This document shows, piece after piece, positions 25,607 through 34,182 of a stretch of DNA of 42,069 bases. The stretch lies in contig JBFHES010000010.1 in the NCBI GenBank assembly GCA_041584015.1, forward strand, positions 1 through 42,069, written 5' to 3'. The notes under the pieces are model-generated. The model worked only from the letters and a program-made list of their open reading frames with translations, was not told where the DNA came from and did not search any database. Position numbers and translations under genes: made by a program. The stretch's first letter is position 1; each line of letters opens with the position of its first letter. Source of the stretch: JBFHES01 sp041584015. GTDB taxonomy: Bacteria; Bacteroidota; Bacteroidia; Bacteroidales; M50B96.

Positions 25607-27661
25607 ATGAATATCTATCAATACCGAAATAAAGAACTCAGTTGGCTTGCATTCAATTCTCGTGTTTTACAAGAAGCAGAAAATCCATCGGTACCTTTAA
25701 TTGAACGGATAAAGTTTTTAGGTATTTATTCTAATAACCTGGACGAATTTTTTCGTGTACGAGTGGCAACACTAAAACGATTAGCAACACTAGGCAAAAA
25801 CATTAAAAGTATACTTGAGGATGAACCAGAGGTAATTCTAAGGAAAATTAATGAACGTGTTTTAGAACTGCAAAAGCATTTTACAGCGGTGTATCAAAAG
25901 GTACTTAAAGACCTGGAAAAAGAAAAGATTTTCCTTATTGATGAGAGTCAACTTGACCCGGAGCAGGAAGAATACGTTCACCAATATTTTGCAAATAAGG
26001 TTCGTCCAAAACTTTTCCCGGTAATAATTAATAAAGGCAGCCTAATTAATCATTTAAAGGATGATGCCATTTATCTTGCCATTGACCTAAAGTGGAAAAA
26101 GGATACTTCTAAGAAGGAAGCTGCATTAGTAAAGGTACCAACCGACGAACTTTCACGTTTTCTGAAAGTCCCTTCGCAGGATGACAATGAATACATCATT
26201 CTGCTTGATGATGTGATTAGAGTTGGATTGCCCGAAATATTCGAGGTACTGAATTACCAGGTACTTGGTGCGTATACCATAAAACTTACCCGCGATGCAG
26301 AACTAGATATTGATGACGATATAGGCAGAAGTTATATTGATAAAGTTTCGAGAGGACTAAAAAGGAGAAAACAAGCTGAGCCGGTTCGTTTTGTTTACGA
26401 TGCAGAAATCCCGAAAGAATTATTAAAGATCGTATCGAAACAGCTCAAGTATAGCAAAACCGATACCTTAATTCCCGGAGGGCGCTATCATAACTTTAAG
26501 GATTTTATGAATTTTCCATCTGTTGGGAAAAATCATTTAATGTATACCCCTTGGGTACCTATTCGACATAAAGACCTAATACCACATCAAAGTATTATTT
26601 CGGTAATTGCAGAAAAAGACATTTTGCTGCATTTCCCCTACCAGCCTTTTATTCATGTAATTGATCTGTTGCGTGAAGCCGCACTCGATCCGAAGGTAAC
26701 CACCATTAAAGTAACCATTTATCGGGTTGCATTCAACTCGAGTATTATGAATGCACTGATTAACGCATCAAGAAATGGTAAGCTAGTAACAGCAGTTCTT
26801 GAGCTTCAGGCACGCTTTAATGAAGAGTCGAACATATACTGGGCTGAGCGCTTGGCAGAAGCAGGAGTTCGGGTTATATATGGTGTTCAAGGTCTTAAGG
26901 TGCATTCTAAAACCATATTGATTAGAAGAAAGGAAGATCGCAAAATTGCCAGATACGTTGCCGTTGGAACGGGTAATTTTAATGAAATTACGGCAAGCAT
27001 TTTTAGCGATGTATTGCTGCTTACACGTAAACCGGAGGTGGCGCTGGAAGTAGATAAGCTTTTTGACTTTTACACCAGAAATTATCAAATTCCAAAATTT
27101 CAGAACCTGATTGTATCGCCGTTTAACTCACGCAGTAGATTAATACGATTGATCAATAATGAGATTAAAGAAGCCAGAGCAGGAAGAAAAGCGGCAATGA
27201 CGATAAAGGTAAATAACCTGGTTGACCACAGCATGATTCAGAAGATTTATGCTGCACATAAGGCCGGCGTAGAAATTCGTTTGATGGTTCGGGGCATGTT
27301 CTCTTTGCTTCCGGAAATTGAATCAGAAGGCATTAAGTTAGAAGCCATTGGAATTATCGACAGGTATTTAGAACACACACGTATTTTTCACTTCTATAAT
27401 GCAGGAAATGAGAAAGTATATATTTCATCTGCTGATTTAATGGAAAGGAACTTAGACAGACGTGTTGAAGTTATTTGCCCAATTCTGGACGAAGACATCA
27501 AAAAGCAATTAATTACCACACTTAATATGGAGTGGAGAGATAATGTTAAATCCAGAGTGCTGGATAACGACTTAAACAACTTCTACCGAAAAACGAGTGA
27601 AAGTAAAAATTTCAGTTCGCAACTTGAGATATACAAAATGATTACAAAGATGAATCGCTAA
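25607..27661 (+). CDS. ppk1: Polyphosphate kinase 1
   Basis: Makes polyphosphate reversibly from ATP; membrane-associated or cytosolic. The 684-residue protein is full length. The N-terminal domain starts YRNKELSWLAFNSRVLQEA, with the family sequence LGIYSNNLDEFFRVRVATLKRL. The catalytic phospholipase-D-like half contains His433 in LKVHSKTILI, the residue that becomes phosphorylated, and His590 in LEHTRIFHF, matching His435 and His592 of the E. coli enzyme. The gene stands alone: no ppx exopolyphosphatase is adjacent. The region upstream carries a perfect inverted repeat. The stop is one base from the stop of the convergent psd gene, with no terminator between them. Confidence 0.97.
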   Translation: MNIYQYRNKELSWLAFNSRVLQEAENPSVPLIERIKFLGIYSNNLDEFFRVRVATLKRLATLGKNIKSILEDEPEVILRKINERVLELQKHFTAVYQKVLKDLEKEKIFLIDESQLDPEQEEYVHQYFANKVRPKLFPVIINKGSLINHLKDDAIYLAIDLKWKKDTSKKEAALVKVPTDELSRFLKVPSQDDNEYIILLDDVIRVGLPEIFEVLNYQVLGAYTIKLTRDAELDIDDDIGRSYIDKVSRGLKRRKQAEPVRFVYDAEIPKELLKIVSKQLKYSKTDTLIPGGRYHNFKDFMNFPSVGKNHLMYTPWVPIRHKDLIPHQSIISVIAEKDILLHFPYQPFIHVIDLLREAALDPKVTTIKVTIYRVAFNSSIMNALINASRNGKLVTAVLELQARFNEESNIYWAERLAEAGVRVIYGVQGLKVHSKTILIRRKEDRKIARYVAVGTGNFNEITASIFSDVLLLTRKPEVALEVDKLFDFYTRNYQIPKFQNLIVSPFNSRSRLIRLINNEIKEARAGRKAAMTIKVNNLVDHSMIQKIYAAHKAGVEIRLMVRGMFSLLPEIESEGIKLEAIGIIDRYLEHTRIFHFYNAGNEKVYISSADLMERNLDRRVEVICPILDEDIKKQLITTLNMEWRDNVKSRVLDNDLNNFYRKTSESKNFSSQLEIYKMITKMNR

Positions 27662-27662
27662 G

Positions 27663-28319
27663 CTAGATAGAAGCTATAACTGTTTTCGTGCCTCTTACTT
27701 TTTCCTTTAGACCGACCTCAATCTTTGTTCCAATAGGTAAGTATAAATCAACTCGTGAGCCAAATTTTATGAAACCAAACTGATTGCTTTGCACAACCTG
27801 ATCGCCCTCGTTTGGATAGTTAACAATACGGCGTGCAACAAAGCCGGCTACCTGTCGGACCATCACCTCAAGCTGATTTTCATTTTTTATTACCATCGTA
27901 GTGCGCTCATTATCTGTAGATGATTTTGGCAACCATGCCAACAAGAATTTACCAGGATGGTATTTAAAATAACTAACTACTCCGGCTATTGGGTTCCAGT
28001 TAATATGTACATTAAACGGCGACATGAAAATTGATACCTGTAGACGTTTCTCATTAAAATACTCTTCTACAAATACCTCTTCTATCACTACTACTTCTCC
28101 ATCGCATGGCGATATAATTTTACCATCTTCAAGAACAACGTCGCGTTTGGGGCTTCGAAAAAAGCTGAGAAGAAATAGGAATAAACCAATCGATCCAATT
28201 AATAATAAAGTTGTTACTAATATATGAGCAGATACAAAAAAGTAAACTAGCAAGTTTATTATAGCCAATGCAACAAGCACAACAAACAAAGTTCTAAAAC
28301 CTTCTTTATGAATAGTCAT
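27663..28319 (-). CDS. psd: Phosphatidylserine decarboxylase proenzyme (short form)
   Basis: Converts phosphatidylserine to phosphatidylethanolamine at the inner membrane. The 218-residue protein is of the short type, with two hydrophobic segments (about 10-52) before the catalytic part. Visible are ISPCDGEVV (69-77), VSIFMSPFNVHINW (95-108) and the self-cleavage site at Gly187-Ser188 in IKFGSRVDLYLP, where Ser188 becomes the pyruvoyl group of the alpha chain. It lies 103 bases downstream of cdsA, the enzyme that supplies CDP-diacylglycerol, and may share its transcript. pssA is not adjacent. It ends one base from the convergent ppk1. Confidence 0.95.
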   Translation of the reverse strand: MTIHKEGFRTLFVVLVALAIINLLVYFFVSAHILVTTLLLIGSIGLFLFLLSFFRSPKRDVVLEDGKIISPCDGEVVVIEEVFVEEYFNEKRLQVSIFMSPFNVHINWNPIAGVVSYFKYHPGKFLLAWLPKSSTDNERTTMVIKNENQLEVMVRQVAGFVARRIVNYPNEGDQVVQSNQFGFIKFGSRVDLYLPIGTKIEVGLKEKVRGTKTVIASI

Positions 28320-28422
28320 CTGAATTAATATTTCTATTGTTAAAGCCTAATACCGCGGAGAGTCTCAAGTTAAAGTATTAAAAATTCTCCATTCTTCCCG
28401 CCTATGAAATACAGCAGGTTTT

Positions 28423-29238
28423 CTAAATCCATTGCAAATATATCCAAACAATCGGAGATATAAAGAGCATTGCATCGAACCTATCGAGAATTCCCCCGTG
28501 CCCCGGCAAAATATTGCCGGAATCTTTGACGCCTACAGCACGTTTAAACATTGATTCTGTGAGGTCGCCCATTGTTCCAAAAACACCGACAATAGCCGCC
28601 ATTGACAAGCACTGTCCAAGACTATAATCTAACAAATAGCTTGACACAAGCCAAGCAACGGCTAAAGTGATTATCAAACCTCCAATAGCTCCTTCCCATG
28701 ATTTTTTAGGCGATACTTTTTCGTAGAGTCTGTTTTTACCAAAATTAACTCCAACTATATAAGCCGACGAATCGTAAATCCACAACAGTACAAACATGCC
28801 TAACACAAGTTCACCGGTGAAGGTAGCTGTTCCTCCATCACCTATCGCAATAAGGGCTAACAATACAAAAGGGATTGTAGAATAAACAACCCCAAGAATT
28901 GAGAAGGCAATATTTCTTAAAGGATCAGGCTTTTGTCTGAACAGCTCAACAATGAATACCAATAATACCAAGGCGACAATTATCGATGTCCACTGAGTAG
29001 GCAACCAACCTGCAGCTACCGAAACCAAAATACTAAAACTTGAAACGGCAACCACTGAACTTAAAACAACATGCGGTTCTGCTTTAGCAATTCTGGCAAA
29101 TTTCAAGAATTCAAGATTCCCAATAAATGATATAACTAAAAATAATCCAAGTAAGGAATAAACATTCCATAGGATTCCTAAAACCAGAATGGCAACAAAA
29201 ATGGCCCCCGTGATACTGCGTTTAATAAGTTCTTTCAA
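28423..29238 (-). CDS. cdsA: Phosphatidate cytidylyltransferase
   Basis: Inner-membrane enzyme that makes CDP-diacylglycerol from phosphatidate and CTP. The 271-residue protein has about eight helices. The catalytic region contains KVSPKKSWEGAIGG and, at the C-terminus, the CdsA signature VKDSGNILPGHGGILDRFD with the acidic metal-binding residues. It starts two bases after the DUF2007 gene, so the two are translationally close. The surrounding order rsfS-ftsH-LUD-DUF2007-cdsA-psd reads as one operon. Confidence 0.97.
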   Translation of the reverse strand: MKELIKRSITGAIFVAILVLGILWNVYSLLGLFLVISFIGNLEFLKFARIAKAEPHVVLSSVVAVSSFSILVSVAAGWLPTQWTSIIVALVLLVFIVELFRQKPDPLRNIAFSILGVVYSTIPFVLLALIAIGDGGTATFTGELVLGMFVLLWIYDSSAYIVGVNFGKNRLYEKVSPKKSWEGAIGGLIITLAVAWLVSSYLLDYSLGQCLSMAAIVGVFGTMGDLTESMFKRAVGVKDSGNILPGHGGILDRFDAMLFISPIVWIYLQWI

Positions 29239-29240
29239 AA

Positions 29241-29444
29241 CTAAAAATCAAATTGTTTAATAATGTCTAGCGCTTTGGTTTCATCTTCTTTATGAACATA
29301 TACTTCAATCTCACCTAACAAAAAGGCTGAACCTTTTTTATTAATTATGTCGCATACAACATCAGCTTCTGCAAGCTTATCTTTAACCATTTCAGCTTTG
29401 TAAAGCTTTTCTACCGATAATACTAATACTCTGTCCTTTTCCAT
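29241..29444 (-). CDS. DUF2007-family small protein (67 aa)
   Basis: A compact domain that begins with a charged segment and KLYKAEMVKDKLAEADVVCDI, continues INKKGSAFLLGEIEVYVHKED and ends with an amphipathic helix (ETKALDIIKQF). This is the pattern of DUF2007, sometimes called a putative signal-transducing protein because of a GlnB-like ferredoxin fold. No membrane segment or catalytic residue is seen. It sits between the LUD gene (17-base gap) and cdsA (2-base gap), so it is part of the operon. The function is not known. Confidence 0.85.
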   Translation of the reverse strand: MEKDRVLVLSVEKLYKAEMVKDKLAEADVVCDIINKKGSAFLLGEIEVYVHKEDETKALDIIKQFDF

Positions 29445-29461
29445 GTCGAATAATTTTAATG

Positions 29462-30082
29462 TTATATTAAAAATACAACAATTTTCTTAGGTCCGTGCGC
29501 TCCAAGGATAAGAGTTTTCTCAATATCTGCAGTTCTACTTTGTCCGGTTATGGTTGTAATTAACGACGGAAGTTCTGCATCCGATCCTGCATCAATATTG
29601 CTTATGGCATCTTCAAGGTCAAAAACCAACTGACTTTTCTTTGCGATAACCATATGCACTGGCGGAAATACAAAGTTGGTCCGGCCATCAAACGGATTAG
29701 CAGCTATCATTACACTTCCGGTTCTGGCAATTAAATAATTGCATCCTGTTAGGCAAGCTTTCATATTGATGAATTGATCTTCATCAGCAAAAGGCACAGC
29801 TGCTCCTACTAAATTCTTTAATGCAGGATTATTACAAAATATTGAGTCGATATTATTGGTGAGGAGGTAGTCAGATATTTCATGAGCAAGATGAGATTCA
29901 TCTTTACATATAACGACTTCCCCTTTAATGGTTCGTAGTTCGTGAGTAAATTTATCTATTAATGAGTCTGTGAGAGGCTGATAAACCGACTTTTCAAAGT
30001 CAGGTTTAGTCAGCTCCACAGTATTTCTGTTTTCGATGGTCGATTTTATACGATTGAGTATTTCCTCACGAGAACTACTCAT
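29462..30082 (-). CDS. LUD domain protein (LutC-like)
   Basis: 206-residue soluble protein of the LUD family, the domain found in the lactate-oxidation proteins LutB and LutC. It has the typical helix IDKFTHELRTIKGEV, ISDYLLTNNIDSIFC, the central GCNYLIARTGSVMIAA and a late HMVIAKKSQLVFDLEDAI, SLITTITGQSRTADIEK, LGAHGPKKIVVFLI. No LutA or LutB gene is next to it, so lactate oxidation is not supported by context. It lies four bases after ftsH and is presumably co-expressed with it. The actual role of this orphan LUD protein is unknown. Confidence 0.9.
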   Translation of the reverse strand: MSSSREEILNRIKSTIENRNTVELTKPDFEKSVYQPLTDSLIDKFTHELRTIKGEVVICKDESHLAHEISDYLLTNNIDSIFCNNPALKNLVGAAVPFADEDQFINMKACLTGCNYLIARTGSVMIAANPFDGRTNFVFPPVHMVIAKKSQLVFDLEDAISNIDAGSDAELPSLITTITGQSRTADIEKTLILGAHGPKKIVVFLI

Positions 30083-30086
30083 TTAT

Positions 30087-32213
30087 TTATTCCTTAGCAT
30101 CGTCAGCAGCTTCCGGCTCAGCAGTGTTTTGCTCTTTGGTTTCTTTTTCAGCTTTCTCTTTAGCAGCTTTTAATTTATCACCATTTCGTCGTTCTTCATT
30201 CAACTCTTCAATCTCTTCCCATCTTGATTTACCGAATTGTCGTTTCCCAAAAATGGCCTCCAGATCATCTGTAAAGATTACCTCACGCTCCAATAATAAT
30301 TGCGAAAGTTTGATCAAGCCCTCCTTATTATTATTTAGCAATTCAATAGCCCTTGTATATTGTTCCTCTACAATACTGTTAGCTTCTTCATCAATTAGCT
30401 CTGCTGTTTTCTCACTGTAAGGCTTGCTAAAATTATATTCCGACTGACCTGATGAATCGTAGAAACTCAGGTTACCTATCTTTGAGCTCATCCCATAATA
30501 AGAAACCATGGCATAGGCTTGCTTGGTAACTTTCTCTAAATCGTTAAGTGCACCGGTTGATATTTTTCCGAAATTAATTTGTTCCGAAGCCCTACCTCCT
30601 AAAGTAGCACACAGTTCGTCTAATATTTGTTCGCGTGTTGTAATCTGACGCTCTTCCGGCAAATACCAAGCTGCCCCAAGTGCTTTTCCTCTTGGAACAA
30701 TAGTTACTTTAACCAATGGATTTGAATGTTCCAGCATCCAGCTTACGGTCGCATGACCAGCCTCATGGTAAGCAATGGTTTTCTTCTCAGCAGAAGTAAT
30801 GATCTTATTCTTCTTCTCAAGTCCACCAATAACTCGATCAATGGCATCAAGGAAATCTTGCTTCTCAACAATTTTTTTGTTCTTACGTGCAGCTATCAAT
30901 GCCGACTCGTTACAAACGTTGGCAATATCGGCTCCAGAGAAACCAGGTGTTTGCTTTGCAAAAAAGTCAATATCAAGATTTTTCTTGTCGTACTTAATAG
31001 GCTTTAAATGAACTTCAAAAATTTCTCTACGCTCGTTTAAATCTGGTAACTCAACATGTATTTGTCTATCGAAACGGCCCGGACGTAATAAGGCACGATC
31101 AAGAATATCTGCACGGTTAGTAGCTGCCAAAAGGATTACTCCCTGATTGGTTCCAAATCCGTCCATTTCAGTTAGCAACTGGTTAAGTGTATTCTCGCGC
31201 TCATCGTTCGATCCCATATTCGGGTTCTTTCCTCTTGCTCTACCAATTGCATCAATCTCATCGATAAAGACAATACATGGTGCCTTTTCTTTTGCCTGCT
31301 TAAACAAATCGCGTACACGAGAAGCTCCCACACCAACGAACATTTCAACAAAATCAGAACCTGATAATGAAAAGAATGGTACGTGTGCTTCACCAGCAAC
31401 GGCTTTTGCAAGTAAGGTTTTACCAGTTCCCGGAGGTCCTACTAGCAAGGCACCCTTTGGAATTTTACCTCCAAGCTCGGTGTATTTCTTTGGATTTTTC
31501 AGGAAGTCAACAATTTCCTTCACTTCCGTTTTTGCTTCTTCTAATCCGGCAACATCTTTAAAATCGAGTTTTATATCTGCTTCGCGATCGAATAGTTGAG
31601 CTTTCGATTTTCCAACATTAAAAATTCCACCAGGTCCACCACCTGATGAACCACCACCGCTCATTCTTCTGAAGACAAATAACCATAGCGCTATTAAGAA
31701 GATGAATGGCAATAACCATCCAAACATATCGGACAGATAATCTTTACGAACTTCCGCAATTGGAATAACCTGGTCGTATTCCTGAATATTCACCTGAGCG
31801 TCATCAAGTCTACGCTCAAAAGATTCAACTGAAACTACGGTAAGTTTATAATGTGGTCCAAATTCGCTAAAGGACTTAACTTTTCCTTTGTTGACATCAG
31901 AATAATTCTCGCTATTCAATCGATCTGGTTTGATTGTAATTTCTGCTGTTTGGTCATTTACAATAACAATCTTCTCTACGTCAGATCTGCGTAACATTTC
32001 TTTCAGGTCGCTCCAATTGGTTTGCTTTGGCTCGGCACCTGGTGAAATGTATGTGAACAGGATTACGGCCAGAATAACAAAACCGTAAATCCAATAAATA
32101 TTAAATTTAGGTTTGCCTCCGGGAGTCCTGCTTGAACCGGCATTCCTTAAGAATCCAGGAATTTTAGGTTCATCCTTCTTTTTATTACTACTATTTCTAT
32201 TCTCTTCTGCCAT
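30087..32213 (-). CDS. ftsH: ATP-dependent zinc metalloprotease FtsH
   Basis: Membrane-anchored AAA+ protease that degrades misfolded membrane proteins and short-lived regulators. The 708-residue protein starts with a polar tail, a first helix about 39-56, a periplasmic domain and a second helix about 168-188. The AAA module follows, with Walker A GPPGTGKT, Walker B CIVFIDEIDAIG and the second region of homology ATNRADILDRALLRPGRFDR. The zinc site is YHEAGHATV, with the third ligand in the ELCATLGGRASEQ region. The charged Glu/Lys-rich tail (about 660-708) is typical. It lies between rsfS and the LUD gene; gaps are 32 and 4 bases. Its proximity to lipid-synthesis genes recalls that E. coli FtsH regulates LpxC, but no such link is shown here. 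Confidence 0.98.
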   Translation of the reverse strand: MAEENRNSSNKKKDEPKIPGFLRNAGSSRTPGGKPKFNIYWIYGFVILAVILFTYISPGAEPKQTNWSDLKEMLRRSDVEKIVIVNDQTAEITIKPDRLNSENYSDVNKGKVKSFSEFGPHYKLTVVSVESFERRLDDAQVNIQEYDQVIPIAEVRKDYLSDMFGWLLPFIFLIALWLFVFRRMSGGGSSGGGPGGIFNVGKSKAQLFDREADIKLDFKDVAGLEEAKTEVKEIVDFLKNPKKYTELGGKIPKGALLVGPPGTGKTLLAKAVAGEAHVPFFSLSGSDFVEMFVGVGASRVRDLFKQAKEKAPCIVFIDEIDAIGRARGKNPNMGSNDERENTLNQLLTEMDGFGTNQGVILLAATNRADILDRALLRPGRFDRQIHVELPDLNERREIFEVHLKPIKYDKKNLDIDFFAKQTPGFSGADIANVCNESALIAARKNKKIVEKQDFLDAIDRVIGGLEKKNKIITSAEKKTIAYHEAGHATVSWMLEHSNPLVKVTIVPRGKALGAAWYLPEERQITTREQILDELCATLGGRASEQINFGKISTGALNDLEKVTKQAYAMVSYYGMSSKIGNLSFYDSSGQSEYNFSKPYSEKTAELIDEEANSIVEEQYTRAIELLNNNKEGLIKLSQLLLEREVIFTDDLEAIFGKRQFGKSRWEEIEELNEERRNGDKLKAAKEKAEKETKEQNTAEPEAADDAKE

Positions 32214-32245
32214 TACTTTCTTCTAATAAATTCGCATAATAAGGC

Positions 32246-32620
32246 TTATTCATCCTTATGTTCTTTTAATTCAGCATCAGCCCATAATCCTTCAAGATTA
32301 TAGAATGTGCGGAACTCATCCTGAAAAACATGCACCACAATATTTGAGTAATCCAGCAATATCCATTGACCATTCTCGTAGCCCTCTTTATGCCAAACAT
32401 GCTCTCCTGTCTTTTCTTTCACTTCTTCTAAAACACTGTCTGCTAATGCATAAACATGTGTATTCGAATCACCACTACAAATGATGAAATACTCGCAAAC
32501 AGGATCAATCAGTTTACCTAAACTGATACTTTTAATTTCAATTCCTTTCTTCTCAAGCAGTGCTTCAACAATTGTATTAAACAACTGTTCAGTATCCTTA
32601 TTATCTGGGTGTTTTATCAT
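32246..32620 (-). CDS. rsfS: Ribosome silencing factor
   Basis: RsfS/YbeB-family protein that binds ribosomal protein uL14 and blocks subunit joining in starvation. The 124-residue length fits. Visible are the N-terminal helix LFNTIVEALLEKKG, SISLGKLIDPVCEYFIICSGDS and the C-terminal conserved WILLDYSNIVVHVFQDEFRT followed by FYNLEGLW. It is the first gene of the minus-strand run toward ftsH. A perfect -7 element lies 15 bases upstream of the ATG, giving a very short leader. Confidence 0.96.
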   Translation of the reverse strand: MIKHPDNKDTEQLFNTIVEALLEKKGIEIKSISLGKLIDPVCEYFIICSGDSNTHVYALADSVLEEVKEKTGEHVWHKEGYENGQWILLDYSNIVVHVFQDEFRTFYNLEGLWADAELKEHKDE

Positions 32621-32635
32621 ATTTCAAATTTGTTG

Positions 32636-32643
32636 CAAAGGTA
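32636..32643 (-). promoter_or_regulatory. -7 promoter element of the rsfS-ftsH run
   Basis: The minus strand reads TACCTTTG, a perfect TAnnTTTG, 15 bases upstream of the rsfS ATG. Confidence 0.55.
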
Positions 32644-32800
32644 ATCGATTTTCAATTACCTGTACCGTTTTTAAAGTTTTTTAATAGTCTAGTATTCCAC
32701 TGTTTAAAAGCCTTTTGTTCTATTTATAAACCACTGTAAATGTGCGCTAAATCACGAACTTAAAACAAGCGCTTGATTTAAAAGTTTTACACGAGCCCTC

Positions 32801-32833
32801 TTTAACGATTCTAAGCAAAATCTATTACATTTG
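32801..32833 (+). promoter_or_regulatory. Promoter of birA
   Basis: TTTA (32801-32804), then 21 bases, then TACATTTG (32826-32833), a perfect -7 element. It ends only 10 bases before the birA ATG, so the leader is only a few bases long. Confidence 0.55.
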
Positions 32834-32843
32834 ATTTAAGCTT

Positions 32844-33590
32844 ATGGAAACAATAATTGGAAATAAATACCTCTATCTACCTACATGCGCATCGACCAAT
32901 GATTACGCAAAGCATTTGCTAAAGGATTCTTTGGCAGTGGATGGCAGCATTATCAGAACTGGTGAACAAACCAAAGGGAGAGGTTATCATACAAATACAT
33001 GGGAAAGCGAAAAAGATAAGAATTTCCTATTCAGTATTCTTCTGCTTCCCACCTGGTTGAAGCCAGAAAATCAGTTTATGCTGTCGAAGGCTGTTTCACT
33101 TGGTATTCTTAAATATCTGAAGCGATACAAAAAAGGTTTTACAATAAAGTGGCCCAATGACATTTATTATCAAGACAAAAAAATTGCGGGTATTCTTATT
33201 GAGAATAGTATTCAAGGAAATTCCGTTAGCTCGGCAATTATTGGTATTGGAATAAATATTAATCAACAGGAATTTAAAAGCAAGGCTCCGAATCCTATTT
33301 CCTTAAATCAGATAACAGATCTGCATTTTGAGTTAGATTCAGAACTTAAAATATTAAGCGATTGCCTGAATAAGTACTATAACCTGCTTAGGAGTGGATC
33401 TACAGCGGAAATAGACAAACAGTATTTGAGAAATTTATTTGGATTAAATGAAATGAGAAAATACTCGGCAGATGATGAGATGTTTAACGCAAAAGTTCAT
33501 GCAATAGGACCGTACGGAACTTTACTCCTCCAAACAGAATCAGGCGAAGTTCGCGAGTTCGGATTTAAGGAAGTAAGCTTTATAGCGTAG
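32844..33590 (+). CDS. birA: Biotin--[acetyl-CoA-carboxylase] ligase, without DNA-binding domain
   Basis: Attaches biotin to carboxylase carrier proteins through biotinyl-AMP. The 248-residue protein lacks the N-terminal winged helix, so it is a class I ligase with no repressor function. Catalytic-core motifs are STNDYAK (16-22), the biotinyl-AMP loop TGEQTKGRGYHTNTWES and IKWPNDIYYQDKKIAGILIE. In most relatives the loop reads GRG-x-x-G; here the third glycine is replaced by Thr (GRGYHT), which may alter loop behaviour. The short C-terminal SH3-like cap ends GEVREFGFKEVSF. Its stop codon touches the first unit of the orphan-gene cluster to the right. Confidence 0.94.
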   Translation: METIIGNKYLYLPTCASTNDYAKHLLKDSLAVDGSIIRTGEQTKGRGYHTNTWESEKDKNFLFSILLLPTWLKPENQFMLSKAVSLGILKYLKRYKKGFTIKWPNDIYYQDKKIAGILIENSIQGNSVSSAIIGIGININQQEFKSKAPNPISLNQITDLHFELDSELKILSDCLNKYYNLLRSGSTAEIDKQYLRNLFGLNEMRKYSADDEMFNAKVHAIGPYGTLLLQTESGEVREFGFKEVSFIA

Positions 33591-33610
33591 TTGTAGCACT
33601 TTTGAAAAAA

Positions 33611-34111
33611 ATGAGATACATTAAAATTATACTTGGAATATTAATAATTGGATTTAGCATCATGACTTTGCTAAACCTTAGTGTTTATGATGATGATATC
33701 CATTATAAAAATGGCTTCTTCTCAAATGAAATTGAAAGCGGAATTGAAAGTAAATCAGTTGTTGCAATATTCAATTGTAATAGTTGCAAAGTTGGACTTG
33801 AAAGAATAAAAACAATTGATAAATATAAGTATCTTTTTTACTCACCGACTTCTTACTCCGATGAATTCTACATTAATCCAAATCAGATTGAAAAATGTAA
33901 ACTCAATGACTATATAATTATTTCCAATCATGACACTTTGTATAATAAAGGCAGAATTTCACCGATTACAAGCATTCCTAAAAGTCTGACTTTGATGTCA
34001 AAAGACAACAAAACAATTATAGCAAGACTTATGAAAAGACTTGATGAAAATATAGAAACTAAGCCAAAAATCAATACAAAGAATTGTAAATTTGAAAGAA
34101 ATACTAATTAA
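33611..34111 (+). CDS. Orphan exported or anchored protein with CxxC motif (166 aa)
   Basis: Start chosen at the ATG at 33611; an in-frame TTG three codons earlier is possible. Residues 4-24 are a hydrophobic anchor or uncleaved signal (IKIILGILIIGFSIMTLLNL). A strand VVAIF then leads into NCNSCK, with Cys56 and Cys59 in a CxxC arrangement, followed by a helix (VGLERIKTI), similar to the opening of a thioredoxin fold. A later Cys is at KCKLND. Whether it is truly thioredoxin-like is inference; no family was recognised. The base composition is much lower in GC than the neighbours: two sampled rows (33661-33780) contain 35 G+C in 120 bases. This suggests recent acquisition. Confidence 0.65.
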   Translation: MRYIKIILGILIIGFSIMTLLNLSVYDDDIHYKNGFFSNEIESGIESKSVVAIFNCNSCKVGLERIKTIDKYKYLFYSPTSYSDEFYINPNQIEKCKLNDYIIISNHDTLYNKGRISPITSIPKSLTLMSKDNKTIIARLMKRLDENIETKPKINTKNCKFERNTN

Positions 34112-34162
34112 CATAAATCAGAGTAAGGAACGGCTACGTGCCATACTTGCAACACGTTAGGC
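34106..34162 (+). repeat. attC-like palindrome 1, after the first orphan gene
   Basis: CTACGTG (34134-34140) pairs with CACGTTAG (34153-34160) except for one unpaired base in the right arm, giving a hairpin with a 12-base loop. The right arm includes the core GTTAGGC. A possible partner core AATTAAC (34106-34112, one mismatch to RYYYAAC) overlaps the stop codon of the preceding gene. An unpaired base within the stem is a feature of attC sites. Confidence 0.4.
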
Positions 34163-34182
34163 ACAATTAGAAAACAGCACCA

